DNA from: an uncultured Alistipes sp.
GTDB lineage: Bacteria; Bacteroidota; Bacteroidia; Bacteroidales; Rikenellaceae
DNA length: 40,304 bases
Direction: 5' to 3'
Assembly: GCA_904502285.1 (NCBI GenBank)
Contig: CAJGEC010000016.1
Location: 1 to 40,304 of the forward strand
This document shows, piece by piece, positions 22,764 through 30,550 of this stretch. Below the pieces are notes generated by a model. It searched no databases. It had not been told where the DNA came from and saw only the letters and a list, made by a program, of their open reading frames with translations. A program made the translations under genes and the position numbers. Each line of letters begins with the position of its first letter. The stretch's first letter is position 1.

Positions 22764-23558
22764 ATGAAAAGAACAGTCATTACTTTATTTCTGTTAGCAG
22801 CGGTTGCTGGCCTCATCTTCTGGATTTGGTCAATGCTCTCAACCCCTATCAATTTCGAGAAGCACTTTGCTGAGCGTAGCAATGCTGTAATCGAGAAGGA
22901 GCATCACATCGTTAAGTTGGTGCAGGCTTACCGCGATTCAAACAAGGACAAGAAGTTCACTACTAACTGGGACGAGCTTATCGATTTCGCTCTCAACGGC
23001 ACTATGGAGTACCGTAGCCAGATCTATGATGAGAACAACCTCAAGAATGCTGAGATCTTGGCAGAGTTGCGCAAGGATAAGAATTGGAAGAACGAGCGTG
23101 TAGTACGTGTTGCTGCTCGTGATACCATCTTCGACGACGACTTCGGTGTATGCCGTCTTACTGAGGAGCAGATTCGTGATTTGAGATATATCCCATTCAC
23201 ACACAACGCTGAGGAGTTCGAGCTCGATACCTTGACTTACGAGGTAGGTAGCTACCGCACACACCTTATCCGTTGCCACGCTCCATTCGTTAAGTTCATC
23301 GATACCGACACCTACAACCAGGAGTTCTGGAACGAGCTTAACGACCGCTTCGAGTACTTCATCAACCACCAGGAGGCTAACGAGGATCTCAAGAAGATGA
23401 AGGCTGATGGTCTTAAGGCAACCGTTACTCGCAATCCTAAGTATATGATTGGTGAGGCATTCCCAATCCCAATGGATGTTGAGTTCTTCGGTATTACTTT
23501 CGGTAGCCTTGAGGAGCCTACTAACGAGGCAGGTAACTGGGAGGGTTCTGCAAACTAA
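22764..23558 (+). CDS. Membrane-anchored periplasmic protein of unknown function
   Basis: The 264-residue protein has one N-terminal transmembrane anchor (residues 4-24, VITLFLLAAVAGLIFWIW) and a soluble, charged remainder that should lie outside the cytoplasm. Near its start is an extended helix (EKHFAERSNAVIEKEHHIVKLV) and YRDSNKDKKFTTNWDELIDF; the layout of anchor, helix and short globular domain is reminiscent of pilin-like proteins, but I do not recognise the family. It is the first gene of an operon with a DUF3822 gene (2-base gap) and rsmD. The order looks conserved from memory in related genomes; this was not checked. Confidence 0.75.
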   Translation: MKRTVITLFLLAAVAGLIFWIWSMLSTPINFEKHFAERSNAVIEKEHHIVKLVQAYRDSNKDKKFTTNWDELIDFALNGTMEYRSQIYDENNLKNAEILAELRKDKNWKNERVVRVAARDTIFDDDFGVCRLTEEQIRDLRYIPFTHNAEEFELDTLTYEVGSYRTHLIRCHAPFVKFIDTDTYNQEFWNELNDRFEYFINHQEANEDLKKMKADGLKATVTRNPKYMIGEAFPIPMDVEFFGITFGSLEEPTNEAGNWEGSAN

Positions 23559-23560
23559 TT

Positions 23561-24145
23561 ATGAGTGATTCAACTCTAAATAGGGTGTCCATCCGACTAT
23601 CATCGGGTGGACACGCTTTTTCTCAAAGCGACTTGGAGAGGGCGCAGGAGGCTAAGGAGGGTGTCGAGGTGGAGGTAGTGACCGAGAGGGTCACCCTCGT
23701 GCCTGAGAAGTTCCTCAACGAAGCCCCCTTGGCGGACCACCTCCTTGCGTTGCGCATACCTCTTTCGCCTGCCGACCGTGTGGTATGTAGTCAGCCACGT
23801 GAGGGGGTCGTGGCAGTTATGGCGGTTGAGGATAGCCCACTAAGAGTGCTTGAGACGAAGTACTCTGGGCCGATAACCTATACCTCGCCCCTCGTGCGAA
23901 GCCTTGCCGATGGCGATGGCATAACCATCCACCTTGTCGATGATGTGGCTTATATAACACTCCACGAGGGGGTGTTGCGTTTTGCCGAGGCACAGCGCAT
24001 AGAGAGCGATGCCGACCTGCTTTACTTCATCGAGAGCGTACACCGTACCTACGACGTTTATAATATGTACGCGCGCGCGAAGGGCGATACCCAGCGTATC
24101 GAGCGAGTGACGAAGGGTCGTTTTAAGAATCTGAAAACTCTGTAA
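23561..24145 (+). CDS. DUF3822 family protein
   Basis: The 194-residue protein matches the Bacteroidota DUF3822 family in its RVSIRLSSGGHAFSQ start, the TERVTLVPEKFLNE segment and the C-terminal SVHRTYDVYNMYARAKGDTQR stretch. It is shorter than many members (about 250-280 residues), mainly in the middle. The family has been compared with the actin/Hsp70-like ATPase fold, but no clear phosphate-binding motif is visible here. It has no signal or membrane segment and lies between an anchored protein and rsmD, which is its usual neighbour as far as I recall. Confidence 0.75.
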   Translation: MSDSTLNRVSIRLSSGGHAFSQSDLERAQEAKEGVEVEVVTERVTLVPEKFLNEAPLADHLLALRIPLSPADRVVCSQPREGVVAVMAVEDSPLRVLETKYSGPITYTSPLVRSLADGDGITIHLVDDVAYITLHEGVLRFAEAQRIESDADLLYFIESVHRTYDVYNMYARAKGDTQRIERVTKGRFKNLKTL

Positions 24146-24168
24146 ATAAGTAAGATAAGTGTTGGAAT

Positions 24169-24726
24169 ATGCGAATAGTAAGTGGTAAATACCGTGGTCG
24201 CACCATCAATCCGCCACGCAACCTCAGGGCACGTCCCACAACCGACTTCGCCAAGGAGAACCTCTTCAACGTGTTGGTGAACCTCGTAGATTTCGAGGAA
24301 CTCGACGTGTTGGACCTCTTCTCTGGTACGGGTTCAATAAGTTATGAGTTCGCCTCGCGTGAGGCTCGTAGCGTCACCTCGGTAGAGATAAATAGTGTGC
24401 ATCACAACTTTATTCGCCAGACGGCACGCGACCTCAAGTTCGAGAATTTCTATGCCGTGAAGGCAAATGTGTTCCTCTACTTGAAGAGCTGTGCCAAGAA
24501 GTTTGACCTTATCTTTTCGGATGCGCCCTACGACCTTGAGGGTAGCGAGGCTGTTATAGACCTCGTCTTCGAGCGAGACCTACTCAAAGATGGTGGTTTC
24601 TTAATTTTTGAGCATTCCAAGGATCAGGAGTTTTCTAAGCATCCCAACTTCTGGCAAACAAGAAGTTATGGTAGTGTGAACTTCACCTTCTTCAAAAAGG
24701 AGAACGACGCTGAGGATTCCGAGTAG
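24169..24726 (+). CDS. rsmD: 16S rRNA (guanine966-N2)-methyltransferase RsmD
   Basis: The 185-residue protein has the RsmD start (MRIVSGKYRGRTINPPRNLRARPTTDFAKENLFNVL), the SAM-binding motif I LDLFSGTGSISYE and an acidic motif II VEINSVH. It should methylate G966 of 16S rRNA in the small ribosomal subunit. The catalytic motif IV, usually DPPY, reads Asp118-Ala119-Pro120-Tyr121, so the first proline is replaced by alanine; the catalytic Asp and stacking Tyr remain. It follows DUF3822 after 23 bases and ends the operon. Confidence 0.9.
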   Translation: MRIVSGKYRGRTINPPRNLRARPTTDFAKENLFNVLVNLVDFEELDVLDLFSGTGSISYEFASREARSVTSVEINSVHHNFIRQTARDLKFENFYAVKANVFLYLKSCAKKFDLIFSDAPYDLEGSEAVIDLVFERDLLKDGGFLIFEHSKDQEFSKHPNFWQTRSYGSVNFTFFKKENDAEDSE

Positions 24727-24999
24727 TTGGATGAATGTAATGTGAAAATTAAAAAAATAGTAATATAAAAAATATTTATTCCTATAGGTTGTAATAGGAC
24801 TTATGGTGGCCTCTTGGTGTGATGCTGTGCGGTGGTGATTTACTCCCACTAAATATTGAATATTTCTCGAAATAGATGGTAAATATCTATTGGGTTTATA
24901 ACTTGCTAATACATACCGATTTGCGAGTTGTAGACAGAGTTTTGGGGAGTAGAGGGTGAACTTTTTTGCAATTTTTCTTAAAAAAAAAGTGGTAAAAAA
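24727..24999. other. AT-rich intergenic stretch between rsmD and tRNA-Asp
   Basis: No coding frame with credible composition was found. Two perfect palindromic structures are visible: AAATATT-g-AATATTT (24851-24865) and AATAGAT/ATCTATT with a 7-base loop (24871-24891). Neither is followed by a T-run. They could be operators or 3' structure of the rsmD transcript; nothing else is evident. Confidence 0.5.
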
Positions 25000-25030
25000 T
25001 TTGCAGGTTTAAAAAATTGTAGTACCTTTG
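25000..25030 (+). promoter_or_regulatory. Promoter for tRNA-Asp
   Basis: TTTG (25000-25003), a 19-base spacer and TACCTTTG (25023-25030) match the Bacteroidota consensus fully. The tRNA begins 49 bases after the -7 box. Confidence 0.8.
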
Positions 25031-25078
25031 CATCGCAATCGAGAAATAAACCGCTCGGTTGATGGTTCTAAAAATTTT

Positions 25079-25155
25079 GGTGCGTTAGTTCAGCTGGTTA
25101 GAATACGTGCCTGTCACGCACGGGGTCAGGGGTTCGAGTCCCCTACGCACCGCCA
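25079..25155 (+). tRNA. tRNA-Asp (anticodon GTC), CCA encoded
   Basis: The 77-base sequence folds as a cloverleaf. The acceptor stem is GGTGCGT with ACGCACC, followed by the discriminator G and an encoded CCA. The D arm is GTTC/GAAT around AGCTGGTTA. The anticodon stem CGTGC/GCACG encloses the loop CTGTCAC with anticodon GTC, for aspartate. The T arm is AGGGG-TTCGAGT-CCCCT. It has its own promoter and terminator, so it is a single-tRNA transcription unit. Confidence 0.97.
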
Positions 25156-25156
25156 A

Positions 25157-25186
25157 AAAGGAAGATCGAAAGGTCTTCCTTTTTTT
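25157..25186 (+). terminator. Intrinsic terminator of tRNA-Asp
   Basis: GGAAGATC (25160-25167) pairs with GGTCTTCC (25172-25179), with one G-T wobble, around a GAAA tetraloop. Flanking A and T runs extend the stem, and seven T residues follow (25180-25186). It starts right after the encoded CCA. Confidence 0.93.
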
Positions 25187-25192
25187 GTTGTG

Positions 25193-25452
25193 TCTATTTT
25201 CTAAGGCGTGGAGCCGACGTAAACGTCGTTTGTTGTAGTTGTGGAGTATGCGCTTTATGCAAGCATAGCGCCCACTCCCCATCTCCAACCATCGCAAAGC
25301 GATGCCCTCCCCGCCTTGTGTCATCAAACCCCCTTTTTGGCGTTGTGTAGGCGATATCGAACTTCGCAGGGGTTACCTCGGTAGCCTCTTCCGCACCACC
25401 CCAAGGGGTGACTTGCGGGTCTCCCTCGGTGATGGCTTCGCCATTCGAGTCC
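25193..25452. repeat. Palindrome-rich direct repeat, copy 1 (260 bp)
   Basis: This copy and the one at 25471-25729 agree over about 260 bases except for five substitutions and one deleted C. Each copy holds a series of tight perfect hairpins. In copy 1 these are GACGT-aa-ACGTC (25216-25227), CATCGC-aaa-GCGATG (25290-25304), CACCCC-aa-GGGGTG (25397-25410) and ATGGC-ttc-GCCAT (25432-25444). The copy ends in TTCGAGTCCCC, which is identical to the T-loop region of the tRNA just upstream. Several open frames run through it on both strands, but none is consistent between copies. It looks like a structured, non-coding dispersed or duplicated element of unknown nature. Confidence 0.85.
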
Positions 25453-25470
25453 CCAGTATTTTTTACTGTA

Positions 25471-25729
25471 TCTATTTTCTAAGGCGTGGAGCCGACGTAA
25501 ACGTCTTTTGTTGTAGTTGTGAAGTATGCGCTTTATGCAAGCATAGCGCCCACTCCCCATCTCCAACCATCGCAAAGCGATGCCCTCCCCGCCTTGTGTC
25601 ATCAAACCCCCTTTTTGACGTTGTGTAGGCGATCTCGAACTTCGCAGGGGTTACCTCGGAAGCCTCTTCCGCACCACCCAAGGGGTGACTTGCGGGTCTC
25701 CCTCGGTGATGGCTTCGCCATTCGAGTCC
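25471..25729. repeat. Palindrome-rich direct repeat, copy 2 (259 bp)
   Basis: Copy 2 starts 278 bases after copy 1, with an 18-base spacer between them. Differences from copy 1 are isolated (for example GTGGAG/GTGAAG, TGGCG/TGACG, GATATC/GATCTC, GGTAG/GGAAG) plus loss of one C in the CACCCC-aa-GGGGTG hairpin. The deletion joins two frames into a 99-codon minus-strand frame that exists in this copy only. About 100 bases with no visible feature follow before the promoter at 25806. Confidence 0.85.
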
Positions 25730-25805
25730 TAATGGGAGTGGCGTGTATGTACTTATTTTTTTGTAGCGCATATAGCGATTTATGATGTAGATTGGGGCGG
25801 TTTAA

Positions 25806-25836
25806 TTTGTTTGTTGAGAAAAAAATGCTATCTTTG
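25806..25836 (+). promoter_or_regulatory. Promoter for the large lipoprotein/DUF5723 operon
   Basis: TTTG (25806-25809), a 19-base spacer and TATCTTTG (25829-25836) match the -33/-7 consensus. The predicted leader before the ATG at 25884 is about 41 bases. Confidence 0.75.
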
Positions 25837-25883
25837 TATTGACGAATGTCGTGCAGTGCCCGATATCTAAATAATCTTAATAT

Positions 25884-28274
25884 ATGAAACTAAAAAAGTA
25901 TGCTAACCGCTTGTTAGTGGCGGTATTGGCTGTTGCAGCCGTAGCCTGTGTGGACGAGAGTTATCGTTTAGACGAGGTGTCTACGGAGGTTACTCTCGTA
26001 GAGGAGTCCACAACATTGCCTTTGGGAAATCTTAAAAAGAAGACCATTGGCGAACTTCTTGGTGATAAGGAGGTTAATGGTTTGGTGAAGGATGAGAATG
26101 GTAATTATGCCTTCAGCGTGGATGGTGAGTCTCAGAGTATCACCATCGATGGTATCACAACATCCTTCGAAATTCCAAGCACCGAGAGCTCTTTCGAGGT
26201 GGAGATGCCATCGTTGAATTTCGACAATGGCGTTATCGAGATTAAGGCGTATGAAGAGATTGATTCCAACATAGCTGGCCTCTCGGACTACATCACCGAG
26301 GGAGAGTTGCCAAGTTTCTTGCCAGAATTTCCTAAGTTTAGCGGTAGTTATGTCAAGACTTTTGACTATGATGATGCTCACATCCACTTTGATGTGCCCG
26401 AGCAGATTGATGGCATTCACAAGATCTACTTCAAGGATGTGGAGACAGGTCACTACGGTGCACCTATTCACATCACCGTAGACCTTAATGGTTTTGCAGA
26501 TATCAATGGCGGTGGTAAGCTAAAGTTCCAGCTTAAGCAGAATGGTGGCGAGTTCACGCTCCTCAACGCCGATAACAGTCTCCTCTGCGTATCGGATTCA
26601 TACGAGGTGGAGTACGCTATTGAGAGTGGCGCAGAGACCATAGACTTTGTGGTATACGTAGAGAGTATCATCAACAACAAGGCGCTCAACCCCGACCATT
26701 CGTTTGACTTGGATCTCTCTATGGAGTGCAAGGTGGACTACGAGATTCAGGCCAAGGCCGGCTCGTTCAACACCACGCAGATGCCACGTATGGAGCTCTT
26801 GGCAAAGTTCGAGTATGGCGATGCTGAGGTGGTGCTAAACAACAATATCGATCTGATTAACTTCGAGGATGCCGAGGGTTTCGATATCAACATTAACGAT
26901 ATGCCTGAGCAGGTGGTGAGCATCAATGGCGTAGAACTCAAGGAGGGTACAGAATTGACCCTCTTCGCCCACGGCTTGGAGTGGCTCGCAGAGAGAGGTC
27001 TCGCCGAGGACTTGGTTGTCGAGGTTACACTCCCCGAATTCTTGGTATTGCACAGCATTGATGGCTTGGGCTATGAGTACGACCAGAGTGGCCACAAGAT
27101 TACTACTTCGGCAGCGGCGATAGGTAAGGGCCTAACCATTGGCTTCGATGGTATCGACTTCGGTGCCGAGGGGCTCACTCCTGAGAATGGTGCCATAACC
27201 CTCCATTTCTCCCCAGTCATCAAGGCGCACTTCGACCACGAGGGTGATATTAAGGTGTCGCAGTTGTTGCCCGATGTTGGCAAGATTGAGGTGTCTGCAG
27301 GTATCTTGGGTACTACTGCCGAGTTGCTCTCAGTGAGTGGCCGAGTGAACTATAGCGATACTCAGACCCAGACCTTTGAGCTTTCAGGCGTAGAAGACCT
27401 CAATATCTATATTGGTGGTATCGGTCTCTCACCCGTAATCTTTATCAATATCGAGAACCCATTGACCATCGATGCTGTGCTCTCAGCTGCGGTCTCTGTA
27501 CCTGAGGATGCCGAGCGTAGCCTTAGCATTGACGATGTGGTAGTCAAGAGGGCAGAGTATGTGAATGGTGAGGTAGTCCCAACCACCACTCAGCTGGTAT
27601 TGGGCAAGGCCGACCGTCGTGCAGAGTATAGCGATGCTCAGTACACCTTCGTTGAGTGCGATATGGAGAGCCTTCTCAGAGGTTCTATCCCTAACGAGAT
27701 TCGTATGGATCTCAGCTTCGCGGCTATCTCCGACGAGGTTATGACGCTCTACACTTCCGACATCTTCACCATCAACTACGACTACTCGTTGTCGATGCCA
27801 TTGGAGCCTAACGAGGATCTCAATATCCGCTACTCGGATAGTGTTGATGTGGGTGATATCTTTGATGTTGTGAGCGACTACGAGAATATTAGCCTTCGCG
27901 ACATTAAGGTTATCATGGATGTTAAGACCACCATACCATTAGCCTTTGGTGCCGATGTGGTGCTCTTGGATGCTGATGAGAAACCATCAAATGTTAAGGC
28001 TATCTTGCGCGAGGGTCACAATGCTATTGTAGGCTCTAAGGATGGTGTTACGGAGTCGCGTAGCGAGTTAATCATAGAGCTTGAGTTGGGCGAGGATGAC
28101 TCTGTTGCAAACCTCAAGGATGTGCGCAATATCAGTTTCGAGGTTGAGGCCTTTGGTGTTGCCCAGGATGAGGTGGGCCTCAATGAGAATCAGTATATCG
28201 AGGCTTCGCTCAAACTCCAGGTTGCTGGCGTATCCTTGGATATTAAGGACTTTATCGATTCAGACGAAGAATAA
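25884..28274 (+). CDS. Large lipoprotein of unknown function
   Basis: The 796-residue protein starts with a lipoprotein signal ending in AAVAC (Cys22) and is otherwise soluble. I recognise no named family. The sequence is dominated by alternating strand patterns with many short acidic, beta-rich segments (for example FDYDDAHIHFDVPEQIDG and VDVGDIFDVVSDYENISLRD), suggesting several beta-sandwich modules. The repeated use of phrases such as ITIDGITTSFEIP and FEIEVEAFG-like strands fits a surface or periplasm-facing adhesin-like or scaffold lipoprotein; this is inference. It is followed after 15 bases by a DUF5723 outer-membrane protein, suggesting they act together. Confidence 0.78.
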   Translation: MKLKKYANRLLVAVLAVAAVACVDESYRLDEVSTEVTLVEESTTLPLGNLKKKTIGELLGDKEVNGLVKDENGNYAFSVDGESQSITIDGITTSFEIPSTESSFEVEMPSLNFDNGVIEIKAYEEIDSNIAGLSDYITEGELPSFLPEFPKFSGSYVKTFDYDDAHIHFDVPEQIDGIHKIYFKDVETGHYGAPIHITVDLNGFADINGGGKLKFQLKQNGGEFTLLNADNSLLCVSDSYEVEYAIESGAETIDFVVYVESIINNKALNPDHSFDLDLSMECKVDYEIQAKAGSFNTTQMPRMELLAKFEYGDAEVVLNNNIDLINFEDAEGFDININDMPEQVVSINGVELKEGTELTLFAHGLEWLAERGLAEDLVVEVTLPEFLVLHSIDGLGYEYDQSGHKITTSAAAIGKGLTIGFDGIDFGAEGLTPENGAITLHFSPVIKAHFDHEGDIKVSQLLPDVGKIEVSAGILGTTAELLSVSGRVNYSDTQTQTFELSGVEDLNIYIGGIGLSPVIFINIENPLTIDAVLSAAVSVPEDAERSLSIDDVVVKRAEYVNGEVVPTTTQLVLGKADRRAEYSDAQYTFVECDMESLLRGSIPNEIRMDLSFAAISDEVMTLYTSDIFTINYDYSLSMPLEPNEDLNIRYSDSVDVGDIFDVVSDYENISLRDIKVIMDVKTTIPLAFGADVVLLDADEKPSNVKAILREGHNAIVGSKDGVTESRSELIIELELGEDDSVANLKDVRNISFEVEAFGVAQDEVGLNENQYIEASLKLQVAGVSLDIKDFIDSDEE

Positions 28275-28289
28275 AAGATTAGATCTACT

Positions 28290-29741
28290 ATGAAAAGATA
28301 TATTTACGCATTAGTTGCCCTTGCGCTACTTAGTGTTGAGGGGCTTTCGGCACAGATGAAGACCTCCTACTTTATGGAGGGTTCATACTTCCGTACTGAG
28401 ATGAATCCCGCCTTGGCCCCTACACGTGGCTATGTCGCTATGCCTTTTGTTTCGGGCTTTGACTTCGGCCTTTCGGGAAATGTGCTGTCGGTGGATAACT
28501 TTGTCTATCAGACCGATAAAGGCCTTGTTACGGCGTTGAATGGCGCTGTGTCGTCGGATGAGTTCTTGAGCCGTCTTCCAGAGATAGGTCTCGAGTCGTT
28601 GAAGGCAGATATCAACCTCTTTGGTGTGGGCTTCTACACTGGCCGAATGTTCTGGAATTTCGGTACAAGTATGCACGTCAATGGCGATATCTACCTCTCG
28701 AAGGATATATTCCGTGCGGTGAAGAGCCTCGGCAATGGTCTCTACGACTTAGGAAATGTAGGTGCTGAGCTCAACGCCTATATGGATGCCTATGTAGGCA
28801 CCTCTATCCCTATTGGTAAGCACGTGAATGTGGGTGTTAGGGCTAAGTTCTTGGTGGGCTTGGCTAATGCCAGCGCGACCTTCAACCAGTTGCAGGTTAA
28901 TGTCACAGAGAATGGTGTTGTAGGTACTGCTAATGGTGAGTGGCGAGGTAATGCCTTTATGTTGGATGCTGCCAGCTATAATCCTGACGAGGGCATGGAG
29001 AGTCTTATCAATATCGATATGGACGATCCTATCGCTGGGGCTATGGCTCTTATGAAGAGCATCGACAGTTTCGGTGCAGCCCTCGACTTAGGTGCTGAGG
29101 CGCGCTTCTTCAACGACCACCTTAAGGTGTCGGCAGCCGTTACCGACCTCGGCTTCATCAAGTGGAGTGCTAAGTCACATCTACGCGGTGCTGTTTCGGG
29201 CGATTTCCACTACAGTGGTTACGATTTCGAGACTCAGGAGTTGGATGCTGGTGGTGGTTTCAATACCGATAATCTTATCTATGAGGGCGTTAATGATGGT
29301 TATACCTCATATCTCAACTGGTCGATAAATGCTGGTGTCGAGTATAACTTCCTCAAGAACCACTTTGCTGTGGGTCTCTTGTCGCACACTCGTTTCTATC
29401 GTGGCACTTGCACTTCTGAGCTTACTGCCTCATTGAACATACGTCCCGTGAATTGGATTACGCTTACCGCAAGCCATACCTTCCTCAATAAGAACCGTCC
29501 AGGTGTCTTCGGTGCTGCTATAAACATCCACCCACGTGCGTTGAACATCTTTGTAGGTATGGACTATATCGATCCAAATCTTGTCTACGTAAACGACTCT
29601 ATCCTTGTTCCACGCTATGCTAAGTCGTTGAATGTCTACTTTGGTTTGGGCTTCAATATGGCTCGTCCAAAGTTTATGCGACAGGAGCAGTTGGCGCGCA
29701 AGGCGGAGAAGAAGGCAGCTCGTAAGGTGGCACGCAAGTAG
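28290..29741 (+). CDS. DUF5723 family outer-membrane beta-barrel protein
   Basis: The 483-residue protein has a signal peptide ending in EGLSAQ and then MKTSYFMEGSYFRTEMNPA with the ALAPTRGYVAMPF start typical of DUF5723, a Bacteroidota family related in layout to the PorV/FadL-like barrels. Many strands are amphipathic with aromatic ends (FGVGFYTGRMFWNFG, WSINAGVEYNFLKNHFAVGLL, VYFGLGFNMARP). The tail is strongly basic (RKAEKKAARKVARK), which is unusual for a barrel C-terminus and suggests a periplasmic extension after the last strand. It shares an operon with the large lipoprotein. Function is unknown. Confidence 0.82.
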   Translation: MKRYIYALVALALLSVEGLSAQMKTSYFMEGSYFRTEMNPALAPTRGYVAMPFVSGFDFGLSGNVLSVDNFVYQTDKGLVTALNGAVSSDEFLSRLPEIGLESLKADINLFGVGFYTGRMFWNFGTSMHVNGDIYLSKDIFRAVKSLGNGLYDLGNVGAELNAYMDAYVGTSIPIGKHVNVGVRAKFLVGLANASATFNQLQVNVTENGVVGTANGEWRGNAFMLDAASYNPDEGMESLINIDMDDPIAGAMALMKSIDSFGAALDLGAEARFFNDHLKVSAAVTDLGFIKWSAKSHLRGAVSGDFHYSGYDFETQELDAGGGFNTDNLIYEGVNDGYTSYLNWSINAGVEYNFLKNHFAVGLLSHTRFYRGTCTSELTASLNIRPVNWITLTASHTFLNKNRPGVFGAAINIHPRALNIFVGMDYIDPNLVYVNDSILVPRYAKSLNVYFGLGFNMARPKFMRQEQLARKAEKKAARKVARK

Positions 29742-29821
29742 TTTGTTGTTATAACAGCACATCTACTTCCGCTGGCGATGTCGTCTAACAAGGCTACTTT
29801 GTCGTTACGCTCGCCCTCAAA

Positions 29822-29887
29822 ATGCCCATTTACGCCTCAGTAAACTGTGCTTTTTCGGGCTTAGCGAGTGGTAATAAAAAGAATTAG
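29822..29887 (+). CDS. Possible 21-residue micro-protein in repeat copy A
   Basis: The frame reads MPIYASVNCA followed by FSGLASGNKKN and stops at TAG just as the terminator stem starts. The copy B version differs only at residue 2 (Leu). Between the copies, four of five substitutions are synonymous in this frame or its open upstream extension. There is no Shine-Dalgarno sequence, but that is normal here. It may equally be a non-coding element; expression is unproven. Confidence 0.25.
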   Translation: MPIYASVNCAFSGLASGNKKN

Positions 29888-29911
29888 GGCTGTCACGTCG
29901 AGTGACGGCCC
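29887..29911. terminator. Hairpin terminator after the DUF5723 gene (in repeat copy A)
   Basis: GGGCTGTCAC and GTGACGGCCC form a 10-bp stem with one G-T wobble around GTCGA. The plus-strand tail is TTGTTGTGTTT. On the minus strand the tail is T-rich too, so it can work in both directions. Confidence 0.65.
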
Positions 29912-29967
29912 TTGTTGTGTTTCGCAAAAAAAAGTGTGATAAATAGTATTATTAAATAAATTTTCAT

Positions 29968-29975
29968 TACCTTTG
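29968..29975 (+). promoter_or_regulatory. -7 box for the small lipoprotein gene
   Basis: TACCTTTG matches TAnnTTTG and lies 26 bases before the ATG at 30002. No clear TTG is present at -33; the upstream region is AT-rich. Confidence 0.55.
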
Positions 29976-30001
29976 TAATATAATAAATAACAATTAGGAC
30001 T

Positions 30002-30478
30002 ATGAAAAGGATTTTGTTTGCAATCGTGGTGCTATGTGCGTTGTCGGTGGCCTGCGAGAAGGAGACTGTGCCTCAGTTGTCGCAGATTGATATGAGTGGT
30101 GAGCAAGATGGAAAGATGTATGTCTATTACAGATTTGTGAATATGACGGGAGTCCCTATCCATATCGCATTTCTACCTCCTTCAACAGATATAGGCATTG
30201 GTAGCTTGATTGATAACGAAAGGGATTATGTTGTTGTGGCAGAAAATTCCGACAAGTTTTATAAGCCAGAGGAGTATATTTTCGAGCTCGCGGTATACTA
30301 TAATCCAGCTCTTCCAGGTGTTAAGATGACATACTATGAGCCCACCCCTGGAGGTCCAATGTCGCTATCGTCGTGGAAAGAGGAGGTTGTAGATGCCAAC
30401 TCTGTTATTCGCACCTACACCTTCACTCCAGAGCATTACGAAGATGCTAAAATTAATGGAACGCCTATGGGTGAGTAG
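30002..30478 (+). CDS. Small lipoprotein of unknown function between two direct repeats
   Basis: The 158-residue protein has a lipoprotein signal (lipobox LSVAC, Cys18) and a short mature domain of about 140 residues. It begins EKETVPQLSQIDMSGEQDGK and continues with beta-rich segments (MYVYYRFVNMTGVPIHIAF and PGVKMTYYEPTPGGP). I recognise no family. It has its own -7 box and terminator and is flanked by 121-bp direct repeats, so it forms a self-contained unit that could be lost or duplicated by recombination. Base composition resembles its neighbours, so recent foreign origin is not evident. Confidence 0.75.
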   Translation: MKRILFAIVVLCALSVACEKETVPQLSQIDMSGEQDGKMYVYYRFVNMTGVPIHIAFLPPSTDIGIGSLIDNERDYVVVAENSDKFYKPEEYIFELAVYYNPALPGVKMTYYEPTPGGPMSLSSWKEEVVDANSVIRTYTFTPEHYEDAKINGTPMGE

Positions 30479-30550
30479 TGGTAAGGTCATTATGAAATAG
30501 GCGAATAGAGTGAATAAACACTATATTTTGTCGTTACACTCGCCCTCAAA

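Larger units (their letters stand above)
29798..29918. repeat. 121-bp direct repeat element, copy A
   Basis: This 121-base element recurs at 30527-30647, exactly 729 bases on, with five substitutions and no indels. It contains CTCGCCC/GGGC-tta-GCGAG long-range pairing, a TTTAC-gcctca-GTAAA hairpin and, at its 3' end, a 10-bp terminator-like stem. The two copies bracket the lipoprotein gene at 30002-30478. A 21-codon frame lies inside each copy. Confidence 0.9.

Noticed and set aside
25085..25785. Several 80-108 codon frames on both strands in the tRNA/repeat region
   Set aside because: One runs through the tRNA itself; the others change frame or sequence between the two repeat copies, and all five substitutions in the longest are amino-acid changing, so coding is not supported.
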